42,321 nt of DNA from Bacillota bacterium (GCA_023443285.1 JAEZVB010000083.1:1-42321); one strand, 5' to 3'. Counted from the first letter of the stretch, positions 1 to 8,493 are shown. The notes: generated by a model not told the origin, from the letters alone. Numbers and translations: made by a program.

Positions 1-142
1 GGGCTAGCATCCGCTCTCGCTGGCGAACTTCCCGCGAACCAAGTTCTGCTTCTTTTTCGATGGCTTCGCTGACATTGCCGGAAATTAAATCACCAAACCG
101 CAGACACTTATCAATGCCTGTAACTCTAATCGTTGGCCGCAT
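1..142 (-). CDS. HK97 gp10-like phage morphogenesis protein (partial, N-terminus only)
   Basis: This open frame starts at an ATG ending at 142 and runs off the left edge, so only about 47 N-terminal residues (beginning MRPTIRVTGIDKC) are visible. It overlaps the end of the head-closure gene by 17 nt, as is usual in tightly packed head operons. In HK97-type phages the gene after the head-tail joining protein is normally a gp10-like tail-completion protein, and the short N-terminal beta segment followed by a charged helix fits that. The identification rests mostly on synteny; the conserved core lies outside the window. Confidence 0.55.
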   Translation of the reverse strand, partial: MRPTIRVTGIDKCLRFGDLISGNVSEAIEKEAELGSREVRQRERMLA

Positions 143-464
143 CGGCTACCACCTCCCGGCATTCTAATCGGAGAAAGGCTTTTTTCTCCTCTTCATTGAT
201 GGGCGGTCCAATCTGCTCAAATATCCGACTGCCGTATTGGATGCGGTCGTTCACAGCCACATCGCTACGATAGCGAATGATGATACGGTGCAGAAGCTCT
301 GGCGTTATCTGCTCGTATTGGTCTATTGTTTTAGTGGTGACCGTCATAAGCCTGGCCCAGACATTGGTGTAAACTGTGTACGTAGTCTCAAAGCCGCCTT
401 GTTCATCAGGTACTTTGGTTTCCCGAAGTAGCGTGACACGGCAGTTAAGTTCTCCCGGATTCAT
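126..464 (-). CDS. Phage head closure / head-tail adaptor protein (Phage_H_T_join family)
   Basis: The 112-residue protein has the typical opening MNPGELNCRVTLLRE and the small beta-barrel pattern of SPP1 gp16 / HK97 head-closure proteins, with the characteristic stretch VWARLMTV at about residues 35-42. Such proteins form a ring under the connector that seals the DNA-filled head and presents the tail-docking surface. It lies 7 nt after the connector gene and overlaps the gp10-like gene, so it is part of the same head operon. Length is normal for the family (about 105-120 residues). Confidence 0.85.
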   Translation of the reverse strand: MNPGELNCRVTLLRETKVPDEQGGFETTYTVYTNVWARLMTVTTKTIDQYEQITPELLHRIIIRYRSDVAVNDRIQYGSRIFEQIGPPINEEEKKAFLRLECREVVADAAND

Positions 465-471
465 GCCTCAC

Positions 472-741
472 CTACCATTGATGATTTCGATATGGCGAAA
501 GGAGTGTGTACACTACTTTGGGAATCGCTTCGCCTATGCGCTGCTCATAGAAATGGGCTACTAGGATGAGGATGGCTTGTTTGACAGGTAACGGGAGTTC
601 GTTTGCTAAGGCAGTCTGAAGATAGTCCTCACAATGGGCAGTTGCCACTGAAATTAAACTAGCGAGAAGGGTATCTTCCTCCTCGCCATCAATTCGTAAA
701 TATTCTTTTGCCTCGGCTACAGTGATTAGCAAATTATCCAT
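472..741 (-). CDS. Phage head-tail connector protein (HK97 gp6-like)
   Basis: The protein has 89 residues. The start LLITVAEAKEYLRIDGEEED and the all-helical remainder (LISVATAHCEDYL; PVKQAILILVAHFYEQR) match the phage_connect_1 / gp6-like family, which forms the ring joining portal to the head-closure protein. Its ATG overlaps the end of the preceding gene by 8 nt, which suggests translational coupling. Length agrees with the family (about 90-105 residues). The function is well supported by both sequence pattern and position. Confidence 0.85.
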   Translation of the reverse strand: MDNLLITVAEAKEYLRIDGEEEDTLLASLISVATAHCEDYLQTALANELPLPVKQAILILVAHFYEQRIGEAIPKVVYTLLSPYRNHQW

Positions 742-958
742 GAGGCTTGTCCATAAGTCCAGCGTTTTGTAGTTTGGTTAATAGCGCATTAAAATCCGAT
801 TTTAGCTCTGCAATTGTTGTAGCATCACTATTGTCTTGCTGTAAGACCCTGGTGATCGGGACGCCATCAAGAACCAATTCACCTTCGGCTTTGATTTCCA
901 GGGTTCCACTGACCACCCATTTGTCTCCGCCTTGCTCCGCATAGTTTTTAATTGTCAT
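734..958 (-). CDS. Small head-fiber-like protein
   Basis: The 74-residue protein lies between the capsid and connector genes. It has a beta-rich N-terminal half (VVSGTLEIKAEGELVLDGVP), a short linker and a predicted C-terminal helix (TTIAELKSDFNALLTKLQNA) ending near AGLM. This layout, a low-complexity beta segment followed by a helix ending in 'LxxAGLM', resembles phi29-type head-fiber-like proteins found after the major capsid gene in many Firmicutes siphophages. It may decorate the capsid, but I see no catalytic motif, and the call rests on architecture and position only. Confidence 0.5.
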   Translation of the reverse strand: MTIKNYAEQGGDKWVVSGTLEIKAEGELVLDGVPITRVLQQDNSDATTIAELKSDFNALLTKLQNAGLMDKPHG

Positions 959-968
959 GATCGTTCAC

Positions 969-2168
969 CTACGACGCTTTCATTTGGAGTACTTTGATGG
1001 CTTCGTTCAATATGAGTTTGCCATCCACACGCTGCGTGGCTTTAAAGCCAACTTGTCCAGTCGCGGCAAACAGCTCATTGAGTCGTTGAAAAGCCCTACC
1101 CTGGCGATCGGCTACCCAGTAGTAGCTAAAGTCACCAAAGGCAATGGGTTTAGCTCCAACTGCCAAGGTGGGGGCGTAGGCGGACGTTTTGATTGGACGG
1201 TTTAGTAAGGTATCCGGTTGCCCCGCTGTAACTGACGGCTGCCACATGTACTGGCCGTTACCGTCTTTGAGCTTACGAATGGCTTTGACGGTGGCATCGT
1301 TGGTGAGAAAAATGGCATTTTTACGATAGGACGATTTTAAGGAATAAAACAGATCCATCAGTTCGTCAAAGGTAATGGCTGTGGCGCTTGCTGTAGTGAT
1401 GCCGACGCCAGCACCGCCAGTTGCATGAAACACGCCGGTCGGTTTCCCCACGCCGTCACCCACCAAGAAGGCTTCTTCCTCTTTGGCTCCAATGCGCCGG
1501 GCAAATTCCTTGGCGATGTATTGTTCAAGGTTAAATACATTGTCGTTAATCAATTCTTCGGATACTTTGATCATGGTTGCCAGTTTGTAGGCCCCAATCG
1601 ATACCTGACCAAAAGCATCATCAGCTTCTGGAATTACGCCTTCTTCTTCAACCCAAGAAGCAGTCCCCTTGGAGGCTACCACTGGGATTTTCTTATCACC
1701 GGATGACGTGGTAATGACATTAGCCAATTGGCGAAAAAGGTTTTCTTCTTCTAATGACTCTATGAGAGTGCGTTCAAATTCATCAGGAACCAAATAACCC
1801 CCTTCACTGTCAGTGCCAACTTGGAGAGCGTTCTGCACGTCAAAGCTATTTTTATTTTTCATGGCTTTCCAAAAGGCGGCTTTATATTCATTAGCAGCCC
1901 TACCTGTTTTTTCAGGCGCTATGTGTTGGCTGGGCTTATTCGTAATGGCAGTACTAGTCGCTTTAGATAATTCTAGATCAAGAACTGCTTGCCGTTCCAA
2001 TCGGTCAATCTCTTTGCCGAGGTTAACCACGTCGCCTTCCATGCTTTCATAGGTAGCTGTGTCTTCGGCAGATAGTAGACCGTTATCATTTCGCCTGGAA
2101 TCTAAAAAAGCTTTGGTACTATCCCAAAGCTTGGCGCGTTTTTCGCGGAGTTCTAAAATTTTATTCAT
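969..2168 (-). CDS. HK97-family major capsid protein
   Basis: The protein has 399 residues. The N-terminal ~70 residues are a charged helical delta-domain scaffold (LREKRAKLWDSTKAFLDS ... GKEIDRLERQ), normally removed by the head protease. The HK97 fold follows, with typical stretches such as ALQVGTDSEGGYLVPDEFER (about residues 115-134), a P-domain region around the mid-200s, and a C-terminal segment with ATQRVDGKLILNEAIKVL. Proteolysis probably occurs near residues 70-110. A clear ribosome-binding site (GGGAGG) precedes the ATG. It lies directly downstream of the ClpP-like protease, the usual order for HK97-type heads. Confidence 0.95.
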   Translation of the reverse strand: MNKILELREKRAKLWDSTKAFLDSRRNDNGLLSAEDTATYESMEGDVVNLGKEIDRLERQAVLDLELSKATSTAITNKPSQHIAPEKTGRAANEYKAAFWKAMKNKNSFDVQNALQVGTDSEGGYLVPDEFERTLIESLEEENLFRQLANVITTSSGDKKIPVVASKGTASWVEEEGVIPEADDAFGQVSIGAYKLATMIKVSEELINDNVFNLEQYIAKEFARRIGAKEEEAFLVGDGVGKPTGVFHATGGAGVGITTASATAITFDELMDLFYSLKSSYRKNAIFLTNDATVKAIRKLKDGNGQYMWQPSVTAGQPDTLLNRPIKTSAYAPTLAVGAKPIAFGDFSYYWVADRQGRAFQRLNELFAATGQVGFKATQRVDGKLILNEAIKVLQMKAS

Positions 2169-2180
2169 ATGTTTTCCTCC

Positions 2181-2873
2181 CTATTTCAGCAAGTTTAGTC
2201 TTGTGATTAACTCTTGGTGTGGTGTTCCTGTTGGTGGAGCCACTAGTTCTGGGTTTTCCTTTGGAAGCTTACGCCGCAGGGCATTGGTTACTGTAATTTT
2301 GTCAAAAATAAAACCCTCTGCCGCTTCTGCCTGTTCAGGCGCGTAGAGGATTTTATCGGCAAAACCTAGTTCAACAGCCTTTTGGGCACTAAACCAGGTT
2401 TCTGCGTCCATCATGTTTGAAATTTTGGCTCTCGATAAGCCCGTTCGTTGCTCATAGGCATTAACGATACTTTCTTTTACTTCCCCAAGCATTTTAATGC
2501 CGCTTTGAAAGTCGGCAGCTTCTCCAAAAATCATGGTGGCTGGGTTATGAATCATGAGCATCGCAACCGGCGACATGATGATTTCATCACCGGCCATCGC
2601 AATGACAGAAGCAGCACTGGCCGCTAAGCTATCAATTTTGACAGTGACTTTTCCTTTGTACTCTTTGAGCATGGTGTAGATCTGGCTCGCGGCAAACACA
2701 TCGCCGCCGGGAGAATTGAGCCAAACCGAGATATCACCTGCAGTTGCCGTTAATTCGGCTTTGAACTTTTTCGGTGTAATATCATCATCAAACCAGCTAT
2801 CTTGGGCGATATACCCGTCAAAATGTAAGGTTCGCCCTTCTTCAGCATCAGTCCAGTTCCAAAACTTTTTCAT
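2181..2873 (-). CDS. ClpP-like phage head maturation protease
   Basis: The 230-residue protein has a ClpP/S14 fold. WLNSPGGDVFAASQIYTML (about residues 51-69) is the conserved oxyanion region, Ser86 in SLAASAASVIAMAG is the likely nucleophile, and His109 in MLMIHNP is the catalytic histidine. A downstream helix (MMDAETWFSAQKAVELGFAD) is also typical. It would trim the delta-domain of the capsid protein and other head proteins during prohead maturation. It sits 12 nt upstream of the capsid gene. The expected contact with the portal gene is broken by an inserted HNH nuclease gene. Confidence 0.93.
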   Translation of the reverse strand: MKKFWNWTDAEEGRTLHFDGYIAQDSWFDDDITPKKFKAELTATAGDISVWLNSPGGDVFAASQIYTMLKEYKGKVTVKIDSLAASAASVIAMAGDEIIMSPVAMLMIHNPATMIFGEAADFQSGIKMLGEVKESIVNAYEQRTGLSRAKISNMMDAETWFSAQKAVELGFADKILYAPEQAEAAEGFIFDKITVTNALRRKLPKENPELVAPPTGTPHQELITRLNLLK

Positions 2874-2892
2874 TCATTTCCTCCTATCCCCT

Positions 2893-3561
2893 CTAGACTG
2901 AATTTAAAAAAGCATACTCACCAAATAGCTCAATAGCTTTTTGGTTGTATGCTTTGGCGGCTGAAATAATGTCATAGGCTTTAAAAGTGCCTAGATGATA
3001 GGTTTTTCCATTATGTGTAATTCTTGAATAATACACATTTCTTCGCTTGTCGAATACCACACCTTTAAAACCACTAGTGTTTGTACATCTCAAACTCTGA
3101 TTAAAGGAATTTTGCTGTTTTGTACATTTACGAAGATTTTTCCGACGGTTGTCCAATTTATTCCTATTGATATGGTCAACTAACTCGGTACCCATAGGAT
3201 TTAAAATCATGTTATGAAGCTTGATCAGCTTTCCATCGATGTCCGTTGCAACATACCCTTGTGCCGTTATATACCACGATCTTTTTGAAACAACAGGAAA
3301 ATCTTGTTCGTCAATAACATAGCTTCTTCCATCTGCTACTGTAACATAGACCAAACCTTCCTTATATTGATAAGTGTTGGGCTTGCATCTTCCACAGCTC
3401 TTCAGATTTGCGCTACGTAGTCTGCAAAGCGGAACTGTGATTTTGTTCCCACAAGAGCATTCGCATAACCATAATGATTGTCCAAATCTGTTTTTACCCA
3501 TATCCTTTTTAACTTGTAAACTACTAAAGATTTCACCTGTTAAATCAAGCTTTTTCCTCAG
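2893..3561 (-). CDS. HNH/AP2-domain homing-type endonuclease
   Basis: The protein has about 222 residues. Order: an N-terminal segment with four cysteines (CECSCG and CGRC) that may bind zinc; an HNH_3-type nuclease core with LHNMILNP, LVDHINRNKLDNRRKNLR and an asparagine further on; and a C-terminal AP2-type DNA-binding domain (SGFKGVVFDKRRNVYYSRI, then YHLGTFKAYDIISAAKAYN). This is the standard layout of free-standing phage homing endonucleases. It fills the whole gap between portal and protease genes, which normally adjoin. The start is uncertain: the frame stays open into the portal gene, and the best Shine-Dalgarno (GGAGGTG) points to a CTG codon at 3561 rather than an ATG. Confidence 0.85.
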   Translation of the reverse strand: MRKKLDLTGEIFSSLQVKKDMGKNRFGQSLWLCECSCGNKITVPLCRLRSANLKSCGRCKPNTYQYKEGLVYVTVADGRSYVIDEQDFPVVSKRSWYITAQGYVATDIDGKLIKLHNMILNPMGTELVDHINRNKLDNRRKNLRKCTKQQNSFNQSLRCTNTSGFKGVVFDKRRNVYYSRITHNGKTYHLGTFKAYDIISAAKAYNQKAIELFGEYAFLNSV

Positions 3562-4798
3562 TTTTTTCACCTCCGCCCTGTTTGGTGTATTTTTCACTCC
3601 ATGCACCCGCATTTGACATATCTACGAAATTTCCATTAACCAAATACTTGTCTCCGCCTAGTTCTTCCGGTATCAGATTCATTTCCTCAAGCGCTCTAAT
3701 TTCATTGGCCGACATAATCCCATTTTGCCTCATTGTCTGATAAAAGGAGGCTCTGGTGGCAGCGTCACCGCGTAAGCGAGCATTTAAGTTGAACTTTACA
3801 AAAAATGTTTTTTTCTCGATTTCTGAAAATAGCGCTCGTTGCAAGGATTGCTCAATCCTTGATACCCAGGGAACAATGGTATTGTCAATAAAACTAATGG
3901 ATTGGTGTTCAATATTACTGAACGTTGCACGATCTAAGCTTGCCACCAAGTGCGGAGGTACCCTAAATATCCGACAGATTTCCTCAGTTTGAAATTTACG
4001 CGTTTCCAAGAACTGTGCTTGTTCCGGAGGAATGCAAATACTTTTAAACGACATCCCCTCCTCCAATACTGCCACTCGGTGGGCGTTAGTGCTGCCTTGA
4101 TAAACTGCATTCCAACTGTCTCTAACTCTTGCCGGATCTTTCACTACGCCGGGATGTTCAAGTACACCGCCGGGGTTAGCACCATTAGCAAACAGTTTTG
4201 CGCCATATTCTTCAGTGGCTATGGCCATGCCGATAGCGTTTTTAGCCATGGCAATGGGTGAATAACCGATAAGTCCGTCAAAGCCGAGACCGGGGATATG
4301 CAGGACATCATAGCTTCTAAGGAACTGGCTTTGACCTTCTTTATTGTATTCATAGAAAAGCTGGCCTTGATTATTTCGATTAACGGTCATTTTATTGGGC
4401 AGTAGTGGATAGAGAGCTACCACTCTGCCCCGCCCATCGCGGATAATTTGGGCGTAGGCATTTCCCCATAATAAAAGATGACCCATCAGTGTTTCTCGAA
4501 ACACGAATGAGGTCATCTCCGGGTTTGGTTCGCTATGAAGAAGATAATATATTGAGTGGTCTGTTGCTTTTTCTTTACCGCCCGTTGTATAGCGGTAGGT
4601 GTGCAAAGGTAATGAGGCTATGGTTTCGGCTAGGATTCTGACACAGGCATATACAGCGGTTGTTTGCATAGCTGTTCGTTCATTGACTGTTTTGCCGCTG
4701 GTGCTGGTCCCGAAAAAGAAGTTATATGCACTGCCCCATGAGTTGTTTTTTGGGCTGGCTCTTGTTTGAAAAAATCTTGATATAAGTGGGATTTTCAT
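3545..4798 (-). CDS. HK97-family phage portal protein
   Basis: The protein has 417 residues. The pattern AMQTTAVYACVRILAETIA (residues 43-61) followed by SLPLHTYRY, the stretch LLWGNAYAQIIRDGRGRVVALYPL, and RIFRVPPHLVASLDRATFSN are hallmarks of HK97-type portals. The portal is the dodecameric DNA-entry ring at one capsid vertex, the motor docking point and the later exit channel. A strong ribosome-binding site (AGGAGGTGATTC) precedes the ATG. The C-terminus is acidic and glutamate-rich, as is common. The gene end overlaps the HNH/AP2 start region, and an intrinsic terminator lies about 25 nt upstream of the start. Confidence 0.95.
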   Translation of the reverse strand: MKIPLISRFFQTRASPKNNSWGSAYNFFFGTSTSGKTVNERTAMQTTAVYACVRILAETIASLPLHTYRYTTGGKEKATDHSIYYLLHSEPNPEMTSFVFRETLMGHLLLWGNAYAQIIRDGRGRVVALYPLLPNKMTVNRNNQGQLFYEYNKEGQSQFLRSYDVLHIPGLGFDGLIGYSPIAMAKNAIGMAIATEEYGAKLFANGANPGGVLEHPGVVKDPARVRDSWNAVYQGSTNAHRVAVLEEGMSFKSICIPPEQAQFLETRKFQTEEICRIFRVPPHLVASLDRATFSNIEHQSISFIDNTIVPWVSRIEQSLQRALFSEIEKKTFFVKFNLNARLRGDAATRASFYQTMRQNGIMSANEIRALEEMNLIPEELGGDKYLVNGNFVDMSNAGAWSEKYTKQGGGEKTEEKA

Positions 4799-4821
4799 GA
4801 ATCACCTCCTGAAAATGGGCG

Positions 4822-4851
4822 AAAAAAAAGCACCTGCCATAAACAGATGCT
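4822..4851 (-). terminator. Intrinsic terminator after the Fic gene, just before portal
   Basis: On the minus strand the sequence folds into an 8-bp stem (AGCATCTG with CAGGTGCT, one G-U pair) with a 7-nt loop, followed directly by a run of eight T. It would end transcripts from the Fic gene and lies only about 25 nt before the portal ATG, inside the late operon. Confidence 0.75.
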
Positions 4852-4964
4852 CACTCTCCAGATAAAATTGTCTTGTTTTTCATTTCCTACATGTATTATG
4901 AACCGGCAATGTGCCCAACTCAATTCATCACGCAGTGAGTGATAATTAGTTTACCGAGATATCG

Positions 4965-6107
4965 TCAGGTATCTTTACGCAAAATAACAAGGTAATCCTC
5001 ATAGGCAAAGCAACGATTGCGATTTGCATTCTGCGTCTGCCTTAATATACCGATATCCATAAGATTATTTACCGCTTTAGAAATCGTGTTAAACGACAAG
5101 TCTAGCTCATTACTGGTCTTTTTGATATCAATAATCGGATTCCTTTTAATATACTCAAAAACTCGAACCGTTGTCTTGAGAGAATTCTTCGCCCCCAGAA
5201 CTTTCGCATAGTCTTTTTCATGCAATGCTACTAACAAGTCAATGGTATCTATCGCATCTTGTGCTGATTCCGAGAGCGCCTTAAGGAAGAACTGAACCCA
5301 CTGTTCAAATCTTCCCTTTAGTCTTACTTCCATCATTCGATCATAATATTCAATACGATTTCTTTTCAAATAGTAAGATATGTAGAGGGTTGGATAATTA
5401 AGAAGTTTCTTTTCCCGCAAAAAGAGTGGGATCAACAGCCTGCCAATCCGTCCATTTCCATCCAAAAAAGGATGAATAGTTTCAAACTGATAATGAATTA
5501 AAGCTATCTTAATAAGTGGATCAATATCATCTTCGCTGTTTATGTATTTTTCTAAATCAGACATCGCGGTATGCATATCTTCCAGATTCGGTGGTACATA
5601 AACAGCCGTTTTCAAAGTGCTGCCCTGCGGACCGATCCAGTTTTGGCTCCGCCGGAATTCTCCAGGCTCTTTTTCGCCGCCCCGTACGTTCTCCATCAAT
5701 ACCGTATGCGTTTCGCGTAATAGCCGGTTGCATAATGGAAGTTCTTGCATCCTATCGTTAGCATACCAAACCGCTTTAATATAGTTTATTACATCCGCCA
5801 CATTACGATTTGTATTGTCTTCTATTGCTGGATCTAATATATCTTCCAAAGTAGCCTGTGTTCCCTCAATTTGAGAAGATAACAAGGCTTCTTTTCGTAT
5901 ATACATAGAAACAAACAAATCAATATTAGGAATTCGGTTAGAAAGGGCATCCAGTATTCCCAACGTTCTGTTAGCCTTCACCAACAAGGAAATAATTTCT
6001 TCATCCATCACGATAGACGGATTGGGCGGTAGCGGCTTCGGCTCATAAGAATTGTATTGTAGTTCCCCGCTTAAATTTTCTTTATACTCTCCGGCACGAT
6101 TCTTCAT
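4965..6107 (-). CDS. Fic-domain protein with winged-helix C-terminus (moron-like insertion)
   Basis: The protein has 380 residues. The full Fic active-site motif HPFLDGNGRIGR is at 212-223, so AMP transfer or a related nucleotidyl transfer to a protein target is expected. An autoinhibitory motif SxxxEG (Ser77, Glu81, Gly82) lies before the Fic core, placing it in the class with an N-terminal inhibitory helix. A winged helix-turn-helix (about 320-375; IKKTSNELDLSFNTISKAV) could bind DNA. No antitoxin gene is adjacent, as expected for this self-inhibited class. It sits between TerL and portal, where structural phages have none, and has its own promoter and terminator, so it is probably expressed from the lysogen. 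The target is unknown. Confidence 0.9.
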   Translation of the reverse strand: MKNRAGEYKENLSGELQYNSYEPKPLPPNPSIVMDEEIISLLVKANRTLGILDALSNRIPNIDLFVSMYIRKEALLSSQIEGTQATLEDILDPAIEDNTNRNVADVINYIKAVWYANDRMQELPLCNRLLRETHTVLMENVRGGEKEPGEFRRSQNWIGPQGSTLKTAVYVPPNLEDMHTAMSDLEKYINSEDDIDPLIKIALIHYQFETIHPFLDGNGRIGRLLIPLFLREKKLLNYPTLYISYYLKRNRIEYYDRMMEVRLKGRFEQWVQFFLKALSESAQDAIDTIDLLVALHEKDYAKVLGAKNSLKTTVRVFEYIKRNPIIDIKKTSNELDLSFNTISKAVNNLMDIGILRQTQNANRNRCFAYEDYLVILRKDT

Positions 6108-6139
6108 ACTATTCTCCCTAAAAGTAAAATAACATCTAT

Positions 6140-6168
6140 ATTATAACACTTATTATTTCACTTTTTAA
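6140..6168 (-). promoter_or_regulatory. Predicted sigma-70 promoter of the Fic gene
   Basis: Read on the minus strand, TTAAAA (-35, four of six matches) is followed by 17 nt and a perfect TATAAT (-10). The start codon is about 30 nt further on, with GGGAGA as ribosome-binding site. This is the cleanest promoter in the late region. Confidence 0.6.
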
Positions 6169-6214
6169 GCATTTTATGAAATAAAACCGCTGTAATCTTT
6201 GTTTAATTTCATTT

Positions 6215-7759
6215 TTACAACACCAATATCCCCCGCTCATCATAAACGCTAGCCTTGTTCTCATTTCGAATGGCCCTGTCCAATGCCATAATGAGAGCCA
6301 CAGCACCGTCAATACGCTCGGTGCTTTTTTCTTTGTCTGGCTTTATATTTCCGGCAGGGTCAGTTTTAACGTAGATATTATCCATCATCCAACGTAGCAC
6401 CGGATTTCCTCCATGTGCTAGATTTTTCTCTAGTGTAAGCTTCATGAGTTCCTTGGAGGCTGGTGACATATCTTTATAGCCCTGCCCAAAAGGAATAACG
6501 GTAAATCCCATACCTTCAAGATTCTGCACCATTTGTACAGCACCCCACCGGTCAAAAGCAATTTCTTTGATGTTGTATTTTGTATTTAAATCCTCAATGA
6601 AGTTTTCAATAAAACCATAATGCACAACATTACCTTCGGTTGTTTTAATATAACCTTGTTGTTGCCATATATCGTAAGGCACATGATCACGTCTAACCCG
6701 CGTCGCCAGATTATCTTCCGGAATCCAAAAGTAAGGAAGTACATTGAATTTTTCAGTGCTATCACGGGGTGGAAATACTAGTACAAATGCCGTAATATCT
6801 GTTGTGCTTGATAAGTCGAGGCCTCCATAGCATATTCTGCCGCGTAAACTATGAAGATCCACGGGGAATGCGCAATCATCCCAGCGATCCATCTGCATCC
6901 AACGAACGGATTGCTTTACCCACTGGTTGAGCCTTAGCTGGCGAAACAGGTTTTCTTCGGCCAGATTTTCTTTAGCACTTTGAAAGGCGGCTCTAACTTT
7001 CTCTATGTCAATGGTATAACCAAGGGAAGGGTTGGCTTTATACCAGTTTTCTTCTGCGGCCCAGTCATCGTTATCTTCAATACCATAAATGGCCGAATAA
7101 AAGGTCTTGTCTATTTTTCTTCCAGTCAATATATCTGTTGCTTTTTGGTGTACTTCATAGCAAATGGAGTTTCGATCATTGCCAGCGGTAGTGATGAGGA
7201 AAAATAGCGGCTGCGTCCTGGCATCACCAGAGCCCTTAGTCATTACGTCATAAAGGTTGCGATTAGGCTGGGCGTGTAACTCGTCGAATACTACGGCATG
7301 AACATTTAGTCCGTGCTTTGTATAAGCTTCCGCTGATAGTACCTGGTAAAAACTATTTGTCGGCTGATACACCAATCGCTTTACTGACATTATGGGCTTA
7401 ATCCGCTTTTTGAGTGCCGGACATTGATCCACCATATCAACGGCTACGTCAAATACGATGGAAGCTTGCTGTCTATCAGAAGCACAACCATACACTTCTG
7501 CGCCCCATTCATTGTCACCACAAGTCATAAGGAGCGCCACCGCCGCTGCTAGTTCACTCTTCCCATTCTTTTTTGGGATTTCAATATACGCCGTATTGTA
7601 TTGCCGGTAACCATTTTCTTTTACATTACCGAAGATATCTCGTATGATTCTGTCTTGCCACGGTAAAAGCTCAAAAGGTACACCACGCCACTGTCCTTTG
7701 GTATGTTTTAAACAGTTGATAAAGCTAACCGCGTGCTGCGCTTTTGCTTCATCAAACAC
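6215..7759 (-). CDS. Phage terminase large subunit (TerL)
   Basis: The protein has 514 residues. The ATPase domain carries a Walker A-like IPKKNGKSE (61-69) and a Walker B ending in Asp159-Glu160 (VVFDELHAQ), with a coupling motif LITTAG. The nuclease domain starts with YGGLDLSSTTDITAF, followed by IKEIAFDRWGA and a C-terminal RIDGAVALIMALDRA holding the other metal-binding acids. It cuts and pumps phage DNA into the prohead while docked on the portal. Its start overlaps the end of the small subunit gene by 8 nt. Length and motifs are complete, so it looks functional. Confidence 0.95.
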   Translation of the reverse strand: MFDEAKAQHAVSFINCLKHTKGQWRGVPFELLPWQDRIIRDIFGNVKENGYRQYNTAYIEIPKKNGKSELAAAVALLMTCGDNEWGAEVYGCASDRQQASIVFDVAVDMVDQCPALKKRIKPIMSVKRLVYQPTNSFYQVLSAEAYTKHGLNVHAVVFDELHAQPNRNLYDVMTKGSGDARTQPLFFLITTAGNDRNSICYEVHQKATDILTGRKIDKTFYSAIYGIEDNDDWAAEENWYKANPSLGYTIDIEKVRAAFQSAKENLAEENLFRQLRLNQWVKQSVRWMQMDRWDDCAFPVDLHSLRGRICYGGLDLSSTTDITAFVLVFPPRDSTEKFNVLPYFWIPEDNLATRVRRDHVPYDIWQQQGYIKTTEGNVVHYGFIENFIEDLNTKYNIKEIAFDRWGAVQMVQNLEGMGFTVIPFGQGYKDMSPASKELMKLTLEKNLAHGGNPVLRWMMDNIYVKTDPAGNIKPDKEKSTERIDGAVALIMALDRAIRNENKASVYDERGILVL

Positions 7760-8237
7760 TCTTCTTACCCCCGCTTAGTAAAATCAGCTCCATTGGGTCA
7801 GTCGGATCTTGGCGACCCACATCGGATACAATTCGACTCCGAGCCGATGGGGTTAGTCCAAACTGTTCACAGAGTTTATTCATGATTTTTAAATAGGTCT
7901 GGGCGATGGATACCTGTGGTACTTGCTGCCAATAGCCAGACGGTGTTTTAACTATCGTGCCGTGCTTACTAATAAACTCTTCGGCTTCCTTCCACCGGGC
8001 ATACGCCTGGCAATATCCAGCGAAGGCAGCCATATCAACAGTTGTTAACAGTCCTAAATCATCTAGCTGTTTGGTCAGCCGACGCCATTCTTTTTTAGCC
8101 TCAGCATCTAGCCAGCTTGGACATTTCGGTGCTTTTTTTGCTGGTGTTGGTTCACTATTATTCAGTTGCCTCTTACCTGGATTACCTTCCAGTATTTTCA
8201 AAGCTGTCGGCTTTGGTTTTCGCCCTTTCTGTGCCAT
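7752..8237 (-). CDS. Phage terminase small subunit, P27 family
   Basis: The protein has 161 residues from the ATG at 8237, chosen because GGAGGTGATACCT precedes it; the longer frame has no such site. The opening MAQKGRKPKPTALKILEGNP is the signature of the P27 TerS family, followed by PSWLDAEAKKEWRRL and a helical core ending near FGLTPSARSRI. TerS recognises the packaging site and loads TerL. It overlaps TerL by 8 nt. A hairpin terminator sits about 30 nt upstream of its start. Unlike in most related phages, the HNH gene and candidate cos site are 3.6 kb away. Confidence 0.93.
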   Translation of the reverse strand: MAQKGRKPKPTALKILEGNPGKRQLNNSEPTPAKKAPKCPSWLDAEAKKEWRRLTKQLDDLGLLTTVDMAAFAGYCQAYARWKEAEEFISKHGTIVKTPSGYWQQVPQVSIAQTYLKIMNKLCEQFGLTPSARSRIVSDVGRQDPTDPMELILLSGGKKSV

Positions 8238-8266
8238 AGGTATCACCTCCCCTCTTTTTAGGCAAC

Positions 8267-8293
8267 AAAAAAGGAAGCCGTCGCTTGGCCTCC
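8267..8293 (-). terminator. Intrinsic terminator before TerS
   Basis: On the minus strand GGAGGCC pairs with GGCTTCC (one G-U pair, 7-nt loop) and is followed by six T. It ends transcripts from the upstream small gene and lies about 30 nt before the TerS ATG, so TerS needs read-through, antitermination or a promoter overlapping the hairpin. Confidence 0.65.
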
Positions 8294-8313
8294 TGCTGTT
8301 GCTCAATAAAATA

Positions 8314-8493
8314 CTATTTTGCTAATCTAAACCGACCTGCCTGGATTTCATCCTCAATTTCAGTTCTTGTATAAATTAATACCTGTAACTCATTTTCATC
8401 TTGTGGCGCAAGTACATAATCACCGCACCATTTTCCGACTATCCTATATGACTGTTTGCCAACCGTAATCATTGTGCCTTTTGAGATTTCCAT
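8314..8493 (-). CDS. Small hypothetical phage protein
   Basis: The protein has 59 residues from the ATG at 8493, which has a good ribosome-binding site (GGGAGGT). The sequence begins MEISKGTMITVGKQSYRIVG and looks like a small beta barrel followed by an acidic C-terminal helix (TRTEIEDEIQAGRFRLAK). In related phages a small basic or beta-barrel protein often sits here, between the amidoligase cassette and the terminase. I do not recognise the family. It has its own upstream gap and a terminator immediately after its stop codon. Confidence 0.6.
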   Translation of the reverse strand: MEISKGTMITVGKQSYRIVGKWCGDYVLAPQDENELQVLIYTRTEIEDEIQAGRFRLAK

